From: Variovorax brevis
GTDB lineage: Bacteria; Pseudomonadota; Gammaproteobacteria; Burkholderiales; Burkholderiaceae_C
Length of the DNA stretch: 64,000 nt
Assembly: GCF_030317105.1 (NCBI RefSeq)
Contig: NZ_JASZYG010000001.1
Span: 682,001-746,000 of the forward strand
Reading direction: 5' to 3'
The notes under the pieces are model-generated. The model was given only the letters and a program-made list of their open reading frames with translations. It was not told where the DNA came from and ran no database searches. The translations under genes and the position numbers were made by a program. Below, in pieces: positions 49,307 to 58,961 of the stretch; position 1 is the stretch's first letter; every line of letters begins with the position of its first letter.

Positions 49307-50947
49307 ATGCGCATCAAGCCCTGGCTCGCCAGCTACCGCGAATACGACATTGCGGCCGACATCGATCCCCGTTCCCACCGATCGGTCGTCGACCTCCTCG
49401 AAGGCGCGATGGCGCGCTTTGCGGACAAGCCCGCGTTCCGCGCCTTCGGTCAGGTGCTGAGCTACGCCGACGTCGATCGCCAATCGGCCGCATTTGCCGC
49501 CTGGCTGCAGCATGAACTCGGCGTCAGGAAGGGCGACCGCGTCGCGGTGATGACGCCCAACCTGATGGCCTTTCCGATCGCCTTCCTGGGTATCGTGCGC
49601 GCCGGCGCGGTGCAGGTCAACGTCAACCCGCTGTACACGCCGCGCGAACTGGCGCATCAACTCAACGACTCGGGCAGCGAGATCATCGTGATCTACAACG
49701 GCGCCACGCCGACCCTGGCCGAGGTGCTGCCCCAGACGCGCATCAAGACGGTGATCACGGTGTCGCCGGGCGACGGAAGCGATGTCGAATTGCCCGGCCC
49801 GCCGGTCGATGCGCGCCTGGCCGGCAGCCGCACCTTTGCCCAGGCACTGCGCAAGGGCGCGACGCTGACCCGCCAGCCGGTGGAACTTGGCGCAAGCGAC
49901 CCGCTGTTCCTGCAGTACACCGGCGGCACCACCGGCCTGTCGAAGGGGGCGTGCCTGTCGCACGGCAACCTGGTGGCCAACACCGAACAGTTCAAGGCGC
50001 TCATCACCGCCGCCATGCGGCCGGGCGAAGAGGTCATCGTCACCGCGATTCCGCTCTATCACATCTTCGCGCTGATGGTGAACTTCATCACCTTCTTCTC
50101 CGTGGGCGCGGAGAACTGGCTGGTCGCCAATCCGCGCGACATGGACGGCTTCGTCGACGTCCTCAAGGAGGCCCGGCCCAGCGTGTTCATGGGCGTGAAC
50201 ACGCTCTATGCAGGCCTGACGACGCATCCACGCATCGGCGAAGTGGACTTCTCCAGGTTGCGGCTTTGCGGCGGGGGTGGATCGGCCGTGATTGGCGCCA
50301 CCTCGGAGAAATGGAAGGCGATCACGGGCAAGTACATCCGCGAGGGCTACGGTTTGTCGGAGACGGGGCCCTTGCTTGCCTTCAACCCGGCCGGGATCAC
50401 CGATTTCAACGGCACGACCGGCCTGCCCTTGCCCCTCACGGACATCAAGCTGCTCGACGAAGACGGCAACGAGGTGCCCACGGGACAGGCCGGCGAAGTC
50501 TGCGCCAGGGGGCCGCAAGTGATGTCCGGCTACTGGAACCAGCCCGAGGCCAACGCGGCGGCGTTCACCGCGGACGGCTATTTCCGCACCGGCGACGTCG
50601 GCGTCCTGGACGAGCGGGGCTTCCTGCGGATCGTCGACCGCAAGAAGGACATGGTGCTGGTGTCGGGCTTCAACGTGTTCCCCAACGAGATCGAGGCGGT
50701 GGTCGGCGCTTGCCCCGGCGTGGCGGAATCCGCCTGCATCGGCGTGCCGGACGAGAAGACGGGCGAGGCGGTGAAGCTCTTCGTCGTCAAAACGCCGGGT
50801 GCCGAGCTGGACGCCGACGACGTGATAGCGCACTGCCGCAAGCAACTGACCGCCTACAAGGTGCCCCGCATCGTGCGCTTCACCGAGGCGCTGCCCAAGA
50901 CCGCCGTCGGAAAGATCCTCCGGCGCGATCTTCGCAACGTCGCATGA
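49307..50947 (+). CDS. Long-chain acyl-CoA synthetase (FadD-like)
   Basis: A 546-residue adenylate-forming enzyme. The P-loop motif is YTGGTTGLSKGA (about 204-215), followed by EGYGLSETGP, YFRTGDVGVLDERGF and the C-terminal catalytic lysine region TAVGKILRRDLR. It activates a carboxylic acid, probably a fatty acid, to its CoA ester. A CAGGAG ribosome site precedes MRIKPWLASY. It opens a catabolic cluster with an SDR, an alpha/beta hydrolase and a cysteine hydrolase, under a divergent AraC regulator. Confidence 0.9.
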   Translation: MRIKPWLASYREYDIAADIDPRSHRSVVDLLEGAMARFADKPAFRAFGQVLSYADVDRQSAAFAAWLQHELGVRKGDRVAVMTPNLMAFPIAFLGIVRAGAVQVNVNPLYTPRELAHQLNDSGSEIIVIYNGATPTLAEVLPQTRIKTVITVSPGDGSDVELPGPPVDARLAGSRTFAQALRKGATLTRQPVELGASDPLFLQYTGGTTGLSKGACLSHGNLVANTEQFKALITAAMRPGEEVIVTAIPLYHIFALMVNFITFFSVGAENWLVANPRDMDGFVDVLKEARPSVFMGVNTLYAGLTTHPRIGEVDFSRLRLCGGGGSAVIGATSEKWKAITGKYIREGYGLSETGPLLAFNPAGITDFNGTTGLPLPLTDIKLLDEDGNEVPTGQAGEVCARGPQVMSGYWNQPEANAAAFTADGYFRTGDVGVLDERGFLRIVDRKKDMVLVSGFNVFPNEIEAVVGACPGVAESACIGVPDEKTGEAVKLFVVKTPGAELDADDVIAHCRKQLTAYKVPRIVRFTEALPKTAVGKILRRDLRNVA

Positions 50948-50991
50948 ACGCCAGCCCCTCCATTGCTTCATCCATCCAGGAGATGTCCACC

Positions 50992-51831
50992 ATGATCGTC
51001 CAGCAATTGCTCCCCGCCGACCTGTTCAAGGGCAAGACCGTTTTCGTCACCGGCGGCGGCAGCGGCATCAACCTCGGCGTCGCCAGCAACTTCGCCGCGC
51101 TCGGCGCCCATCTCGCCATTTGCGGCCGCAGCCAGGAAAGGCTCGACAGCGCCGCGGGCCAACTGCGCGCCCTGAACCAGCACGTGGACGGCAAGGTCTT
51201 GGCCGTGGCCGCCGACGTTCGCGACCCCGCGGCGCTCGGCGCCGCGTTCGAGCGCACCGGGGCGCAGTTGGGCCCCATCGACGTGCTGGTCGCCGGCGCG
51301 GCCGGAAACTTCATTTGTCCGGCCGAAGAGCTGAGCCCGAACGGCTTTCGCACCGTGATCGACATCGACCTGATGGGCGCCTTTCACGCCTCGCGGCTCG
51401 GCTTCGGGCAGCTGAAGAAGACGCGCGGCTGCCTGATCTACATCTCGGCCGCGCAGGCCTCGGTGCCGCAGGTCTACCAGGCGCACGTGGGCGCGGCCAA
51501 GGCCGGCATCGACATCATGATGAAGAACCTGGCAATCGAGTGGGGACGCCACGGCATCCGCGCCAACAGCGTGGTGCCCGGGCCGATCGCCGGCACCGAG
51601 GGCTTCAAGCGCCTGGTGAGCGAGGACGACGCGGCGGAACTGCGCGATGCCTTGCCGCTGCGCCGCCACGGCTCGGTGGACGACATCGGGCAGGCCGCGG
51701 TGTTCCTGGCCTCGCCACTCGCGCAGTACATCACCGGCACCGTGCTCAAGGTGGATGGTGGCCTCTCGCTCATCGGCTCGGCGCTGCTGAACCGCCAACT
51801 CGAGGCGATGCCGCGGCCGGCCCGGGCCTGA
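50992..51831 (+). CDS. SDR oxidoreductase, 2,4-dienoyl-CoA reductase-like
   Basis: A 279-residue short-chain dehydrogenase. The cofactor loop is TGGGSGINLGVA. The active-site region runs ISAAQASVPQVYQAHVGAAK, where the lysine of QAHVGAAKAG is preceded by histidine rather than the classical Y-x-x-x-K, as in 2,4-dienoyl-CoA reductases. That fits the neighbouring acyl-CoA synthetase. Two starts are possible: one overlapping the fadD stop (50944, no ribosome site) and this one with AGGAG about 10 bases upstream, which is preferred. Confidence 0.82.
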   Translation: MIVQQLLPADLFKGKTVFVTGGGSGINLGVASNFAALGAHLAICGRSQERLDSAAGQLRALNQHVDGKVLAVAADVRDPAALGAAFERTGAQLGPIDVLVAGAAGNFICPAEELSPNGFRTVIDIDLMGAFHASRLGFGQLKKTRGCLIYISAAQASVPQVYQAHVGAAKAGIDIMMKNLAIEWGRHGIRANSVVPGPIAGTEGFKRLVSEDDAAELRDALPLRRHGSVDDIGQAAVFLASPLAQYITGTVLKVDGGLSLIGSALLNRQLEAMPRPARA

Positions 51832-51951
51832 GACCGCTTGCTGCCTGCTTCCTGACGCACGGCCTTGCGCCACACGCCCACGCTGGGCCATCCTTGACCC
51901 TGCGCCACCTCATCGCGCATCCCTTCAACCGAACCTCCAGGAAACTTGAAG

Positions 51952-52773
51952 ATGCCCTACATCAAGACGAAAGACGGCACCCAGATCTACTACAAGGACT
52001 GGGGCCAGGGCCAGCCCATCGTGTTCTCGCACGGCTGGCCCCTGAGTGGCGACGACTGGGACAACCAGATGCTGTTCTTCCTGCACCAGGGCTTTCGCGT
52101 GATCGCGCACGACCGGCGCGGCCACGGCCGCTCCACGCAGACGTACACCGGCAACGAGATGGACACCTACGCCGACGACCTGGCCGCGCTCACCGCCGCG
52201 CTGGACCTGAAAGACGCCGTGCACGTGGGCCACTCCACCGGTGGCGGCGAAGTCGCGCGCTACCTCGGCCGGCACGGCAGTCAGCGCGTGGCCAAGGCGG
52301 TGCTGATCGGCGCGGTGCCGCCGATCATGGTCAAGACGCCGGCCAACCCGGGCGGCCTGCCGATCGAGGTGTTCGACGGCATCCGTGCCGGCGTGGCCGG
52401 CAATCGTGCGGAGTTCTATCGCGACATCACGCTCCCCTTCTACGGCTACAACCGCCCGGGTGCCAACATTTCGGAAGGCATCCGCCAGCACTGGTGGCTG
52501 CAGGGAATGATGGGCGGCATCAAGGCGCACTACGACTGTGTCAAGGCCTTCTCGGAAACCGACTTCACCGAAGACCTGAAAAAGATCGACGTGCCCACCC
52601 TGGTGATGCACGGCGACGACGACCAGATCGTGCCCATCGGCGCTTCGGGCCTGCTGTCGGCCAAGCTGGTGAAGGGCGCGACGCTCAAGGTGTACCCCGG
52701 CCTGCCGCACGGCATGTGCGCGACGCACCCCGATGTCATCAACGCCGACCTGCTGGCGTTCCTGAAGACCTGA
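51952..52773 (+). CDS. Alpha/beta hydrolase (chloroperoxidase/esterase type)
   Basis: A 273-residue hydrolase of the non-haem chloroperoxidase/arylesterase group. The oxyanion region is [14 protein letters not shown], nucleophile S95 is in GHSTGG, the acid is in [10 protein letters not shown] (about 223-225) and the base histidine in PGLPHGMC (about 254). It probably hydrolyses an ester or lactone; the peroxidase label is historical. An AGGAAA ribosome site favours this ATG over a TTG 6 bases earlier. Confidence 0.9.
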   Translation: MPYIKTKDGTQIYYKDWGQGQPIVFSHGWPLSGDDWDNQMLFFLHQGFRVIAHDRRGHGRSTQTYTGNEMDTYADDLAALTAALDLKDAVHVGHSTGGGEVARYLGRHGSQRVAKAVLIGAVPPIMVKTPANPGGLPIEVFDGIRAGVAGNRAEFYRDITLPFYGYNRPGANISEGIRQHWWLQGMMGGIKAHYDCVKAFSETDFTEDLKKIDVPTLVMHGDDDQIVPIGASGLLSAKLVKGATLKVYPGLPHGMCATHPDVINADLLAFLKT

Positions 52774-52795
52774 AGATTCGCCCGAGGAGCCCGTC

Positions 52796-53434
52796 ATGAG
52801 CGCACCCGCCATCGTCATCGGCGAAACCGGCCTGCTGCTGGTCGACCCCTACAACGACTTCCTCAGCGACAACGGCAAGCTGCAAAGCCGCGCCAAGGCG
52901 GTGATGGACGAGGTCGGCACCATCGCCCACATGCGCGAGGCGGTGTCGGCCTGCCGCGCGGCGGGCATCACGGTGTTCTACGTGCCGCACAACCGCGCCA
53001 GGCCGTCGGACTTCAGCAACTGGGCGCACCCCACGCCTTACCAGCTCGGCGGCCACCGCATCCAGCTGTTTGCCGAAGGCACCTGGGGCGCAGAGTGGCA
53101 TCCGGACTTCCAGCCGCAGCCCGAGGACGTGATGATCAAGGAGCACCGCGGCTCCAGCGGCTTTGCCAACACCGACCTCGACATCCAGCTGCGCCAGCAC
53201 GGCGTGCGCCGGGTCGTGCTCATCGGCATGCTGGCCAACACCTGCCTGGAAACGACGGGCAAGTTCGCCGTCGAGCTGGGCTACCACGTCACCCTGGTGC
53301 GCGACGCGACGGCGGCTTTCTCGACGGAAGCCATGAAGGTCGCCCACGAGATCAACGGGCCGACCTATGCGCACGCCATCATCACGACCAGCGAGCTGGT
53401 GGCCGCGCTGTCGGCCGAGGGGAGCGCAGCATGA
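52796..53434 (+). CDS. Isochorismatase-family cysteine hydrolase
   Basis: A 212-residue hydrolase with the triad D17 (LLLVDPYNDF), K115 (MIKEHRGSSGF) and C150 (GMLANTCLETTG) of the isochorismatase/nicotinamidase superfamily. It probably cleaves an amide or related bond. It lies 22 bases after the alpha/beta hydrolase and ends the catabolic cluster. The substrate cannot be told from the sequence. Confidence 0.9.
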   Translation: MSAPAIVIGETGLLLVDPYNDFLSDNGKLQSRAKAVMDEVGTIAHMREAVSACRAAGITVFYVPHNRARPSDFSNWAHPTPYQLGGHRIQLFAEGTWGAEWHPDFQPQPEDVMIKEHRGSSGFANTDLDIQLRQHGVRRVVLIGMLANTCLETTGKFAVELGYHVTLVRDATAAFSTEAMKVAHEINGPTYAHAIITTSELVAALSAEGSAA

Positions 53435-53483
53435 GCAGCGCCGTCGTGATGTCGACTACGCGGGGCCACTGAGGACCGGCGAG

Positions 53484-54644
53484 TCAGGCCTGCCCCTCGC
53501 CCTCCGCACGGAACACGGCCGCCACCAGATCCGACTGCGTGATCATGCCGACCAGCCGCTTCTCGTGGTCGACGATGGGCAGGTGATGGTGGCCCGTGCT
53601 GCCAAAGAGCGGCACGAGGTCCACCAGCGGCCGGTCGACGCTGGAGATGCGCACGCGGCGCGTCATGATCTGGCCGACGACGTCGGGTTTGCTGGAGTGC
53701 ACGGTTTGCGTCCAGCGGATCAGCCCCTTGAGCCGGTCGCCGAAGCCTTCGTGCAGGTCGAGGTCGGCCGCCTTCAAAAAGTCGGCCAGCGTCACGATGC
53801 CGACCACGCGCCGCGCGCCATCGACCACCGGCAGCGCCTTGATGCGCTTTTGCCGCAGCAGCGTCCACGCGTCCTGCAAGGGCGTTCCAAAGGACACCGT
53901 GACCACGTCGCGCGACATGACGTCGGCACAGGTGGTCTGGGCCAGCGTGCGGTGGTAGCTCTGCAATTGCGTCTGGCCCAGCAGCGCGAGCAGGTCGTCC
54001 CGCGGCACGTCCAGGAACTGGTTGTAGCGCGCCAGCACTGCGTCCAGGTCTTCCTCGGTGGCGCCCCTGGCCGCGTTGGCGGGCCCCGGCGCGGAGGTCT
54101 GCGGGTGCGGGTAGCGACGGCCCGTGGCGGTATTCCACGCGATACCGGCCATCACCATCAGCACCGAATTGAGCATGACGGGCACCAGCGCCGCGTGCGG
54201 ATCGGTGATGCCCCCGAGCGCCATCATCAAGGCGCTGGCGCCGCCGGGCGGATGCAGGCAGCGCAGCGCCAGCATCAAGGCGATGGCCAAGCCCACCGCC
54301 ATGGCAGCGGCAAGGTCCACCGGGGCGATCAGGCGCGCGCACAGGATGCCCACCAACGCCGACAAGGTGTTGCCACCGATCACGGCCCACGGCTGCGCCA
54401 GCGGACTGGCCGGCACGCCGAACACCAGCACCGCGCTGGCGCCCATTGGCGCGACGATCCACGTCATGGGGGCACTCAGCCCGGCCACGTGGCACAGCAC
54501 CGCGGTGAAGAGAATGCCGAGCAGCGCCCCTGCCACCACGCGCAGGCGCTCGCGGCCGTTGATGGCGATGGGCGCAGGCCAGAAGGCACGCAGCCAGTCC
54601 GGTGATTTCTGAAGCGCAGCAGCGATGGCGGACGGCGAATTCAT
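53484..54644 (-). CDS. HPP family membrane protein with two CBS domains
   Basis: A 386-residue protein. The N-terminal half (about 25-180) has four to five helices with LRCLHPPGGASALMMALGG, the HPP signature. The C-terminal half (about 235-386) has two CBS domains (VMSRDVVTVSFGTPL and IMTRRVRISSVDRPL) that likely bind adenylates. Some HPP proteins transport nitrite. It is divergent from cysI, whose product belongs to the sulfite/nitrite reductase family. The role is inferred only from family and position. Confidence 0.88.
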   Translation of the reverse strand: MNSPSAIAAALQKSPDWLRAFWPAPIAINGRERLRVVAGALLGILFTAVLCHVAGLSAPMTWIVAPMGASAVLVFGVPASPLAQPWAVIGGNTLSALVGILCARLIAPVDLAAAMAVGLAIALMLALRCLHPPGGASALMMALGGITDPHAALVPVMLNSVLMVMAGIAWNTATGRRYPHPQTSAPGPANAARGATEEDLDAVLARYNQFLDVPRDDLLALLGQTQLQSYHRTLAQTTCADVMSRDVVTVSFGTPLQDAWTLLRQKRIKALPVVDGARRVVGIVTLADFLKAADLDLHEGFGDRLKGLIRWTQTVHSSKPDVVGQIMTRRVRISSVDRPLVDLVPLFGSTGHHHLPIVDHEKRLVGMITQSDLVAAVFRAEGEGQA

Positions 54645-54760
54645 GAGCGGGGACGATCTCACTAACAAGGTGCCGCATTGTTACAGCGACACTGGGAGTC
54701 CTAGAATCCCGCGTTTCCCCGCGCCAATGGGCTAAAAACCCCCGGCAAATTGGGTGCCCG

Positions 54761-54865
54761 CCTTATCCGGAAACGGCACCTGATCGTCCCGCAACCCGCA
54801 TGGATGCTGGTGAATAAGCTTATCCGCATAAAGCGCGAACCAAAAAATAGTTTGTTTCCATAAGG
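54761..54865 (+). promoter_or_regulatory. Candidate control region of the cysI operon
   Basis: This AT-rich stretch ahead of cysI carries CTTATCCG at 54762 and again at 54819, the palindrome ATAAGCTTAT (54814), and CATAAGG at 54859. The same CATAAGG core occurs ahead of both sulfate-binding-protein genes. It probably holds the promoter and a sulfur-responsive operator; boundaries and regulator are inference. Confidence 0.4.
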
Positions 54866-54935
54866 CGCCCTTCTACAGTCGCTGCTCGCTCTTGCAGCCC
54901 TGTGTGTGGGCATAGCTTTTTCGCAAGACTTCACG

Positions 54936-56729
54936 ATGTACCAATACACAGAATTCGACCGCCAGTTCGTGCACCTTCGTGCCGGGCAATTCCGCGACCA
55001 GCTCGAGCGCTGGCAAAAGGGAAAGATCTCCGAAGACGAGTTCCGCCCCTTGCGCCTGCAAAACGGCTGGTATGTGCAACGCTATGCGCCCATGCTGCGC
55101 GTGGCCGTGCCGTATGGCGAAGTCTCCAGCGCCCAGTTGCGCGTGCTGGCGAAGATCGCCCGTGAATACGACGAGCCGGAAGCGGCCGTCTACAAGCAGG
55201 CGCTTGAGACGCAAGGCAAGCTCGGCACGCACAAGCTGCCGACGCACTACGCCCACTTCACCACGCGCCAGAACGTCCAGTACAACTGGATTCCGCTGAG
55301 CAAGTCGGCCGACGTGATGGACCTGCTGGCTTCCGTGAACATGCACGGCATCCAGACCAGCGGCAACTGCATCCGCAACATCACGAGCGACGAGCGCGCC
55401 GGCATCGCAGTCGACGAAATTGCCGATCCGCGGCCCTTTGCCGAAATCATGCGGCAGTGGAGCACGCTGCACCCTGAATTCGCCTTCCTGCCGCGCAAGT
55501 TCAAGATCGCCATCACGGGCGCAAAGGAAGACCGCGCCGCAACCGGCTGGCACGACGTGGGCCTGCACCTGGTCAAGAACGACGCGGGCGATTTGGGCTT
55601 TCGCGTGCAGGTCGGTGGCGGCATGGGCCGCACGCCGATCATCGGCACCGTGCTGCGCGAGTTCCTGCCGTGGAACCAGATCATGAATTACCTGGAAGCG
55701 GTGATTCGCGTCTACAACCGCTACGGCCGCCGCGACAACATCTACAAGGCGCGCATCAAGATCCTGGTGAAGGCCGAAGGCCAGCGCTACATCGACGACG
55801 TCGAAGCCGAATACAAGCAGATCTTCGAGCACGACGGCGCGCCGCACACGGTGACGCAAGCCGAACTCGACCGCGTGACGGCTTCCTTCGTGCCGCCGGA
55901 GCTTGCCAACCGCATCTATCAAAGCCCTGAAGAGACGGACGCCGAGCTCAAGGCCCAGGCCGCCGACGACGTGCAGTTCGCACGCTGGCTGGCCCGCAAC
56001 GTCGCGCCGCACAAGAACCCGCTGCTGCGCGCCGTGACGCTGTCTTTCAAGCGCCTGCATCAAGCGCCGGGCGATGCCGACGCGAACCAGCTCGACACCA
56101 TCGCACGGCTGACGGACCGCTTCTCGGCCGGCGAAGCGCGCGTGACGCATGACCAGAACATCGTGCTGCCGTGGGTGCATGCCGAAGACCTGCACGCGCT
56201 GTGGCTTGCAGCCCGCGAAGCCGGCTTTGCCAGCGCCAATGTGCACCTGCTGACCGACATGATCGCCTGCCCCGGCGGCGACTTCTGCGCACTGGCCAAC
56301 GCACGCTCGATCCCGATTGCGGAAGCGATCACCGAGCGTTATCAAGACCTGGACGAACTCGACGACCTCGGCGAGATCGACCTGCACATCAGCGGCTGCA
56401 TCAACTCCTGCGGCCATCACCACAGCGGGCACATCGGCATCCTGGGCGTCGACAAGGACGGCAAGGAGTGGTACCAGGTCACGTTGGGCGGCTCGGACGG
56501 CTCGCTGCTGTCGGGCACGCCGCAGGCCGGCAAGGTGGTCGGCCCCTCGTTCTCGGCGGCCGAAGTGCCGGACGTGATCGAGGCGGTGCTCAACACCTAC
56601 CGCGATGTGCGCGACACCTCCGGCGCCAAGCGCGAAACCTTCATCGACACGCTGCGCCGTGTGGGCATCGAACCCTTCAAGGCCGCCGCCAATGGTGCGC
56701 GTTTCAAGGCCGAGGAGGTGGCAGCATGA
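54936..56729 (+). CDS. cysI: Siroheme sulfite (nitrite) reductase
   Basis: A 597-residue hemoprotein with two ferredoxin-like half domains. The 4Fe-4S/siroheme ligands are C445-x5-C451 (CPGGDFC) and C488-x3-C492 (GCINSC), and SGNCIRNITSDERAGI marks the substrate side. It reduces sulfite to sulfide with six electrons; nitrite reduction cannot be excluded. The ATG MYQYTEFD is preferred to a GTG 30 bases earlier. It heads the assimilation operon, and no CysJ flavoprotein gene is present. Confidence 0.93.
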   Translation: MYQYTEFDRQFVHLRAGQFRDQLERWQKGKISEDEFRPLRLQNGWYVQRYAPMLRVAVPYGEVSSAQLRVLAKIAREYDEPEAAVYKQALETQGKLGTHKLPTHYAHFTTRQNVQYNWIPLSKSADVMDLLASVNMHGIQTSGNCIRNITSDERAGIAVDEIADPRPFAEIMRQWSTLHPEFAFLPRKFKIAITGAKEDRAATGWHDVGLHLVKNDAGDLGFRVQVGGGMGRTPIIGTVLREFLPWNQIMNYLEAVIRVYNRYGRRDNIYKARIKILVKAEGQRYIDDVEAEYKQIFEHDGAPHTVTQAELDRVTASFVPPELANRIYQSPEETDAELKAQAADDVQFARWLARNVAPHKNPLLRAVTLSFKRLHQAPGDADANQLDTIARLTDRFSAGEARVTHDQNIVLPWVHAEDLHALWLAAREAGFASANVHLLTDMIACPGGDFCALANARSIPIAEAITERYQDLDELDDLGEIDLHISGCINSCGHHHSGHIGILGVDKDGKEWYQVTLGGSDGSLLSGTPQAGKVVGPSFSAAEVPDVIEAVLNTYRDVRDTSGAKRETFIDTLRRVGIEPFKAAANGARFKAEEVAA

Positions 56730-57136
56730 ACAAGACCTTGAAGCTCATCGCAGCCGAAGACCACGTGGACGATGGCGACCCGAACGTGCTGCAACTCGCC
56801 AACGACGCCGATCCGCTCGCCATCGAGGTGTGCCTTGCGGATGTGGAACGCATCGACCTGAACTTCCCCAAGTTCACTGACGGGCGCGCCTACAGCCAGG
56901 CCTTCCTGCTGCGCCGCCGCCTTGGTTACAAGGGCGACATCCGCGCCACCGGCGACGTGCTGATCGACCAGTTGGTGCAAATGGAACGCACAGGCTTTTC
57001 CAGCGCCGTGCTCAAGGAAGGCGTGGACGCCACCGATGCACAACGCCAGTTCGACCGCTTCTCGGCCTTCTACCAGGGCGATGCGGTGGAGACGGCGCCG
57101 CTGTTCCATCGCGCCGCCGACAAGACGGCTGCCTGA
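56726..57136 (+). CDS. DUF934 protein of the sulfite-reductase operon
   Basis: A 136-residue protein of the DUF934 (COG3749) family: LADVERIDLNFPKFTDGRAY followed by LRRRLGYKGDIRATGDVLID. It is regularly found between cysI and cysH in proteobacteria. Its ATG overlaps the cysI stop (ATGA), so the two are translated together. No cofactor motif is visible. It may be an accessory or electron-transfer partner of CysI. Confidence 0.9.
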   Translation: MNKTLKLIAAEDHVDDGDPNVLQLANDADPLAIEVCLADVERIDLNFPKFTDGRAYSQAFLLRRRLGYKGDIRATGDVLIDQLVQMERTGFSSAVLKEGVDATDAQRQFDRFSAFYQGDAVETAPLFHRAADKTAA

Positions 57137-57181
57137 CAACTGATTGCCCCACCAAAAAAACGCTTCGATCCCGCAACCGCC

Positions 57182-57988
57182 ATGAACGCCATCTCGCTCT
57201 ACGCCAAGCCCTCTGCCGACTTCGACGAAAAGGTTGCCGAGAGCGTCGCACTGCTGCAGCGCGCGGCGGGCGAGTTTGCGCCCGTCACGCAGGCTTCGAG
57301 CCTCGGCGCGGAAGACATGGTGGTGACGGACTTGATCCAGCGCTTTCGGGTTCAGTCGTCCATCTTCGTGCTGGAGACGGGCAAGCTGCACAAGGAAACG
57401 CTGGCGCTCATCGACCGGCTGCAAACGCACTACGCCCGCGAGATCGAGATCTATCGTCCGGACGGCAGCGAAGCAGCCAGCTTCGTCAAGGCCAACGGCG
57501 AAGACGCGATGTACAAGAGCCTCGAACTGCGCAAGGCCTGCTGCCACATCCGCAAGATGGAGCCGCTGGAACGCGCGTTGTCGGGCAAGCGTGCGTGGAT
57601 CACCGGCCTGCGGCGCGAACAGTCCGGTGCGCGTGCCGAGGTCGAGTTCATCGAGCACGGCGAGCGCGCCAAGATCAACCCGCTGGCGCGCTGGACTTGG
57701 GGCGACGTGTGGCACTACATCGCCACCTACAAGGTTCCGTACAACCCGCTGCACGATCGCTTCTACCCGAGCATTGGTTGCGAGCCCTGCACGCGCGCCG
57801 TGACGCTGGGCGAGGACTTCCGCTCCGGCCGCTGGTGGTGGGAGCAGGAAAGCGCCAAGGAATGCGGCCTGCACGTGGCCGCCGACGGCACGCATGAAGC
57901 CGAAGAGCCGGCCGCCTTCGAGCCGCTTTCCGCGGTGTCGCCGCTGCCGCAGCAAAGCGTGATTCCGATCCGCGCCGTCCCGAACTGA
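57182..57988 (+). CDS. cysH: Adenylyl-sulfate (APS) reductase
   Basis: A 268-residue reductase of the CysH family. It has C120-C121 and C200-x-x-C203, the four cysteines that bind a 4Fe-4S cluster in APS-type enzymes, and the catalytic C228 in ECGLH. The cluster motif indicates use of APS rather than PAPS, which agrees with a CysN that lacks a fused CysC kinase domain. It makes sulfite for CysI. Confidence 0.93.
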   Translation: MNAISLYAKPSADFDEKVAESVALLQRAAGEFAPVTQASSLGAEDMVVTDLIQRFRVQSSIFVLETGKLHKETLALIDRLQTHYAREIEIYRPDGSEAASFVKANGEDAMYKSLELRKACCHIRKMEPLERALSGKRAWITGLRREQSGARAEVEFIEHGERAKINPLARWTWGDVWHYIATYKVPYNPLHDRFYPSIGCEPCTRAVTLGEDFRSGRWWWEQESAKECGLHVAADGTHEAEEPAAFEPLSAVSPLPQQSVIPIRAVPN

Positions 57989-58007
57989 ATCGCCCCGAAC
58001 GAACGAA

Positions 58008-58961
58008 ATGAACGCCCGAACCGATCTCGACCTTTTGCAGATTCCAATGCATTCACCTGCGCGCCTGTCCAACACGCACCTCGACGCCCTCGAAGAGGAA
58101 ACCATCTTCATCCTGCGCGAAGTTGCAGCCGCTTTCGAACGCCCCACGCTGCTGTTCTCCGGCGGCAAGGATTCGCTTGTGATGCTCAAGTGCGCCGAGA
58201 AAGCCTTTGGCGCCGGCCGCCTGCCCTACCCGCTGCTGATGATCGACACCGGCCACAACTTCCCGGAAGTGACGGACTTTCGTGACCAGCGCGCGAAGGA
58301 ACTGGGCGCCGAACTGATCGTGCGCAGCGTCGAGGATTCGATGAAGCGCGGTACGGTGCGCCTGGCGCATCCGGGCGAATCGCGCAACGTGCACCAGTCG
58401 GTCACGCTGCTCGAAGCCATCGAGGAATTCCGCTTCGACGCGCTCATCGGTGGCGCACGCCGCGACGAAGAAAAAGCCCGTGCCAAGGAACGCATCTTTT
58501 CGCACCGCGACAGCTTCGGCCAATGGCAGCCCAAGGACCAGCGCCCCGAACTCTGGACGCTGTTCAACACACGCCTGGCCCCGGGCGAACACTTCCGCGT
58601 GTTCCCCATCTCCAACTGGACCGAACTCGACGTGTGGCAATACATCGAGCGCGAGAACATCGCCCTGCCCTCGATCTACTACACGCACAAGCGTGAAGTG
58701 GTGGAGCGCCGCGGCCTGCTGGTGCCGGTGACCGAACTCACGCCGCCGAAGGATGGCGAGCAGATCGAAGTGCGCGACGTGCGCTTTCGCACCGTCGGCG
58801 ACATCACCTGCACCTGCCCGGTGGACAGCCTCGCCGCCGATGCCGGCGACGTGGTCATTGAAACTTTGGCCGCCGACGTGAGCGAACGCGGCGCCACGCG
58901 CATGGACGACAAGACGTCCGACGCCTCGATGGAAAAGCGAAAGAAGGACGGCTACTTCTAA
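58008..58961 (+). CDS. cysD: Sulfate adenylyltransferase subunit 2
   Basis: A 317-residue PP-loop ATP pyrophosphatase with SGGKDSLVML (51-60), DTGHNFPEVTDFRD and GGARRDEEKARAKER. It forms ATP sulfurylase with CysN, producing APS from sulfate and ATP. It starts 19 bases after cysH; a repeat-like spacer of 157 bases separates it from cysN. Confidence 0.95.
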   Translation: MNARTDLDLLQIPMHSPARLSNTHLDALEEETIFILREVAAAFERPTLLFSGGKDSLVMLKCAEKAFGAGRLPYPLLMIDTGHNFPEVTDFRDQRAKELGAELIVRSVEDSMKRGTVRLAHPGESRNVHQSVTLLEAIEEFRFDALIGGARRDEEKARAKERIFSHRDSFGQWQPKDQRPELWTLFNTRLAPGEHFRVFPISNWTELDVWQYIERENIALPSIYYTHKREVVERRGLLVPVTELTPPKDGEQIEVRDVRFRTVGDITCTCPVDSLAADAGDVVIETLAADVSERGATRMDDKTSDASMEKRKKDGYF

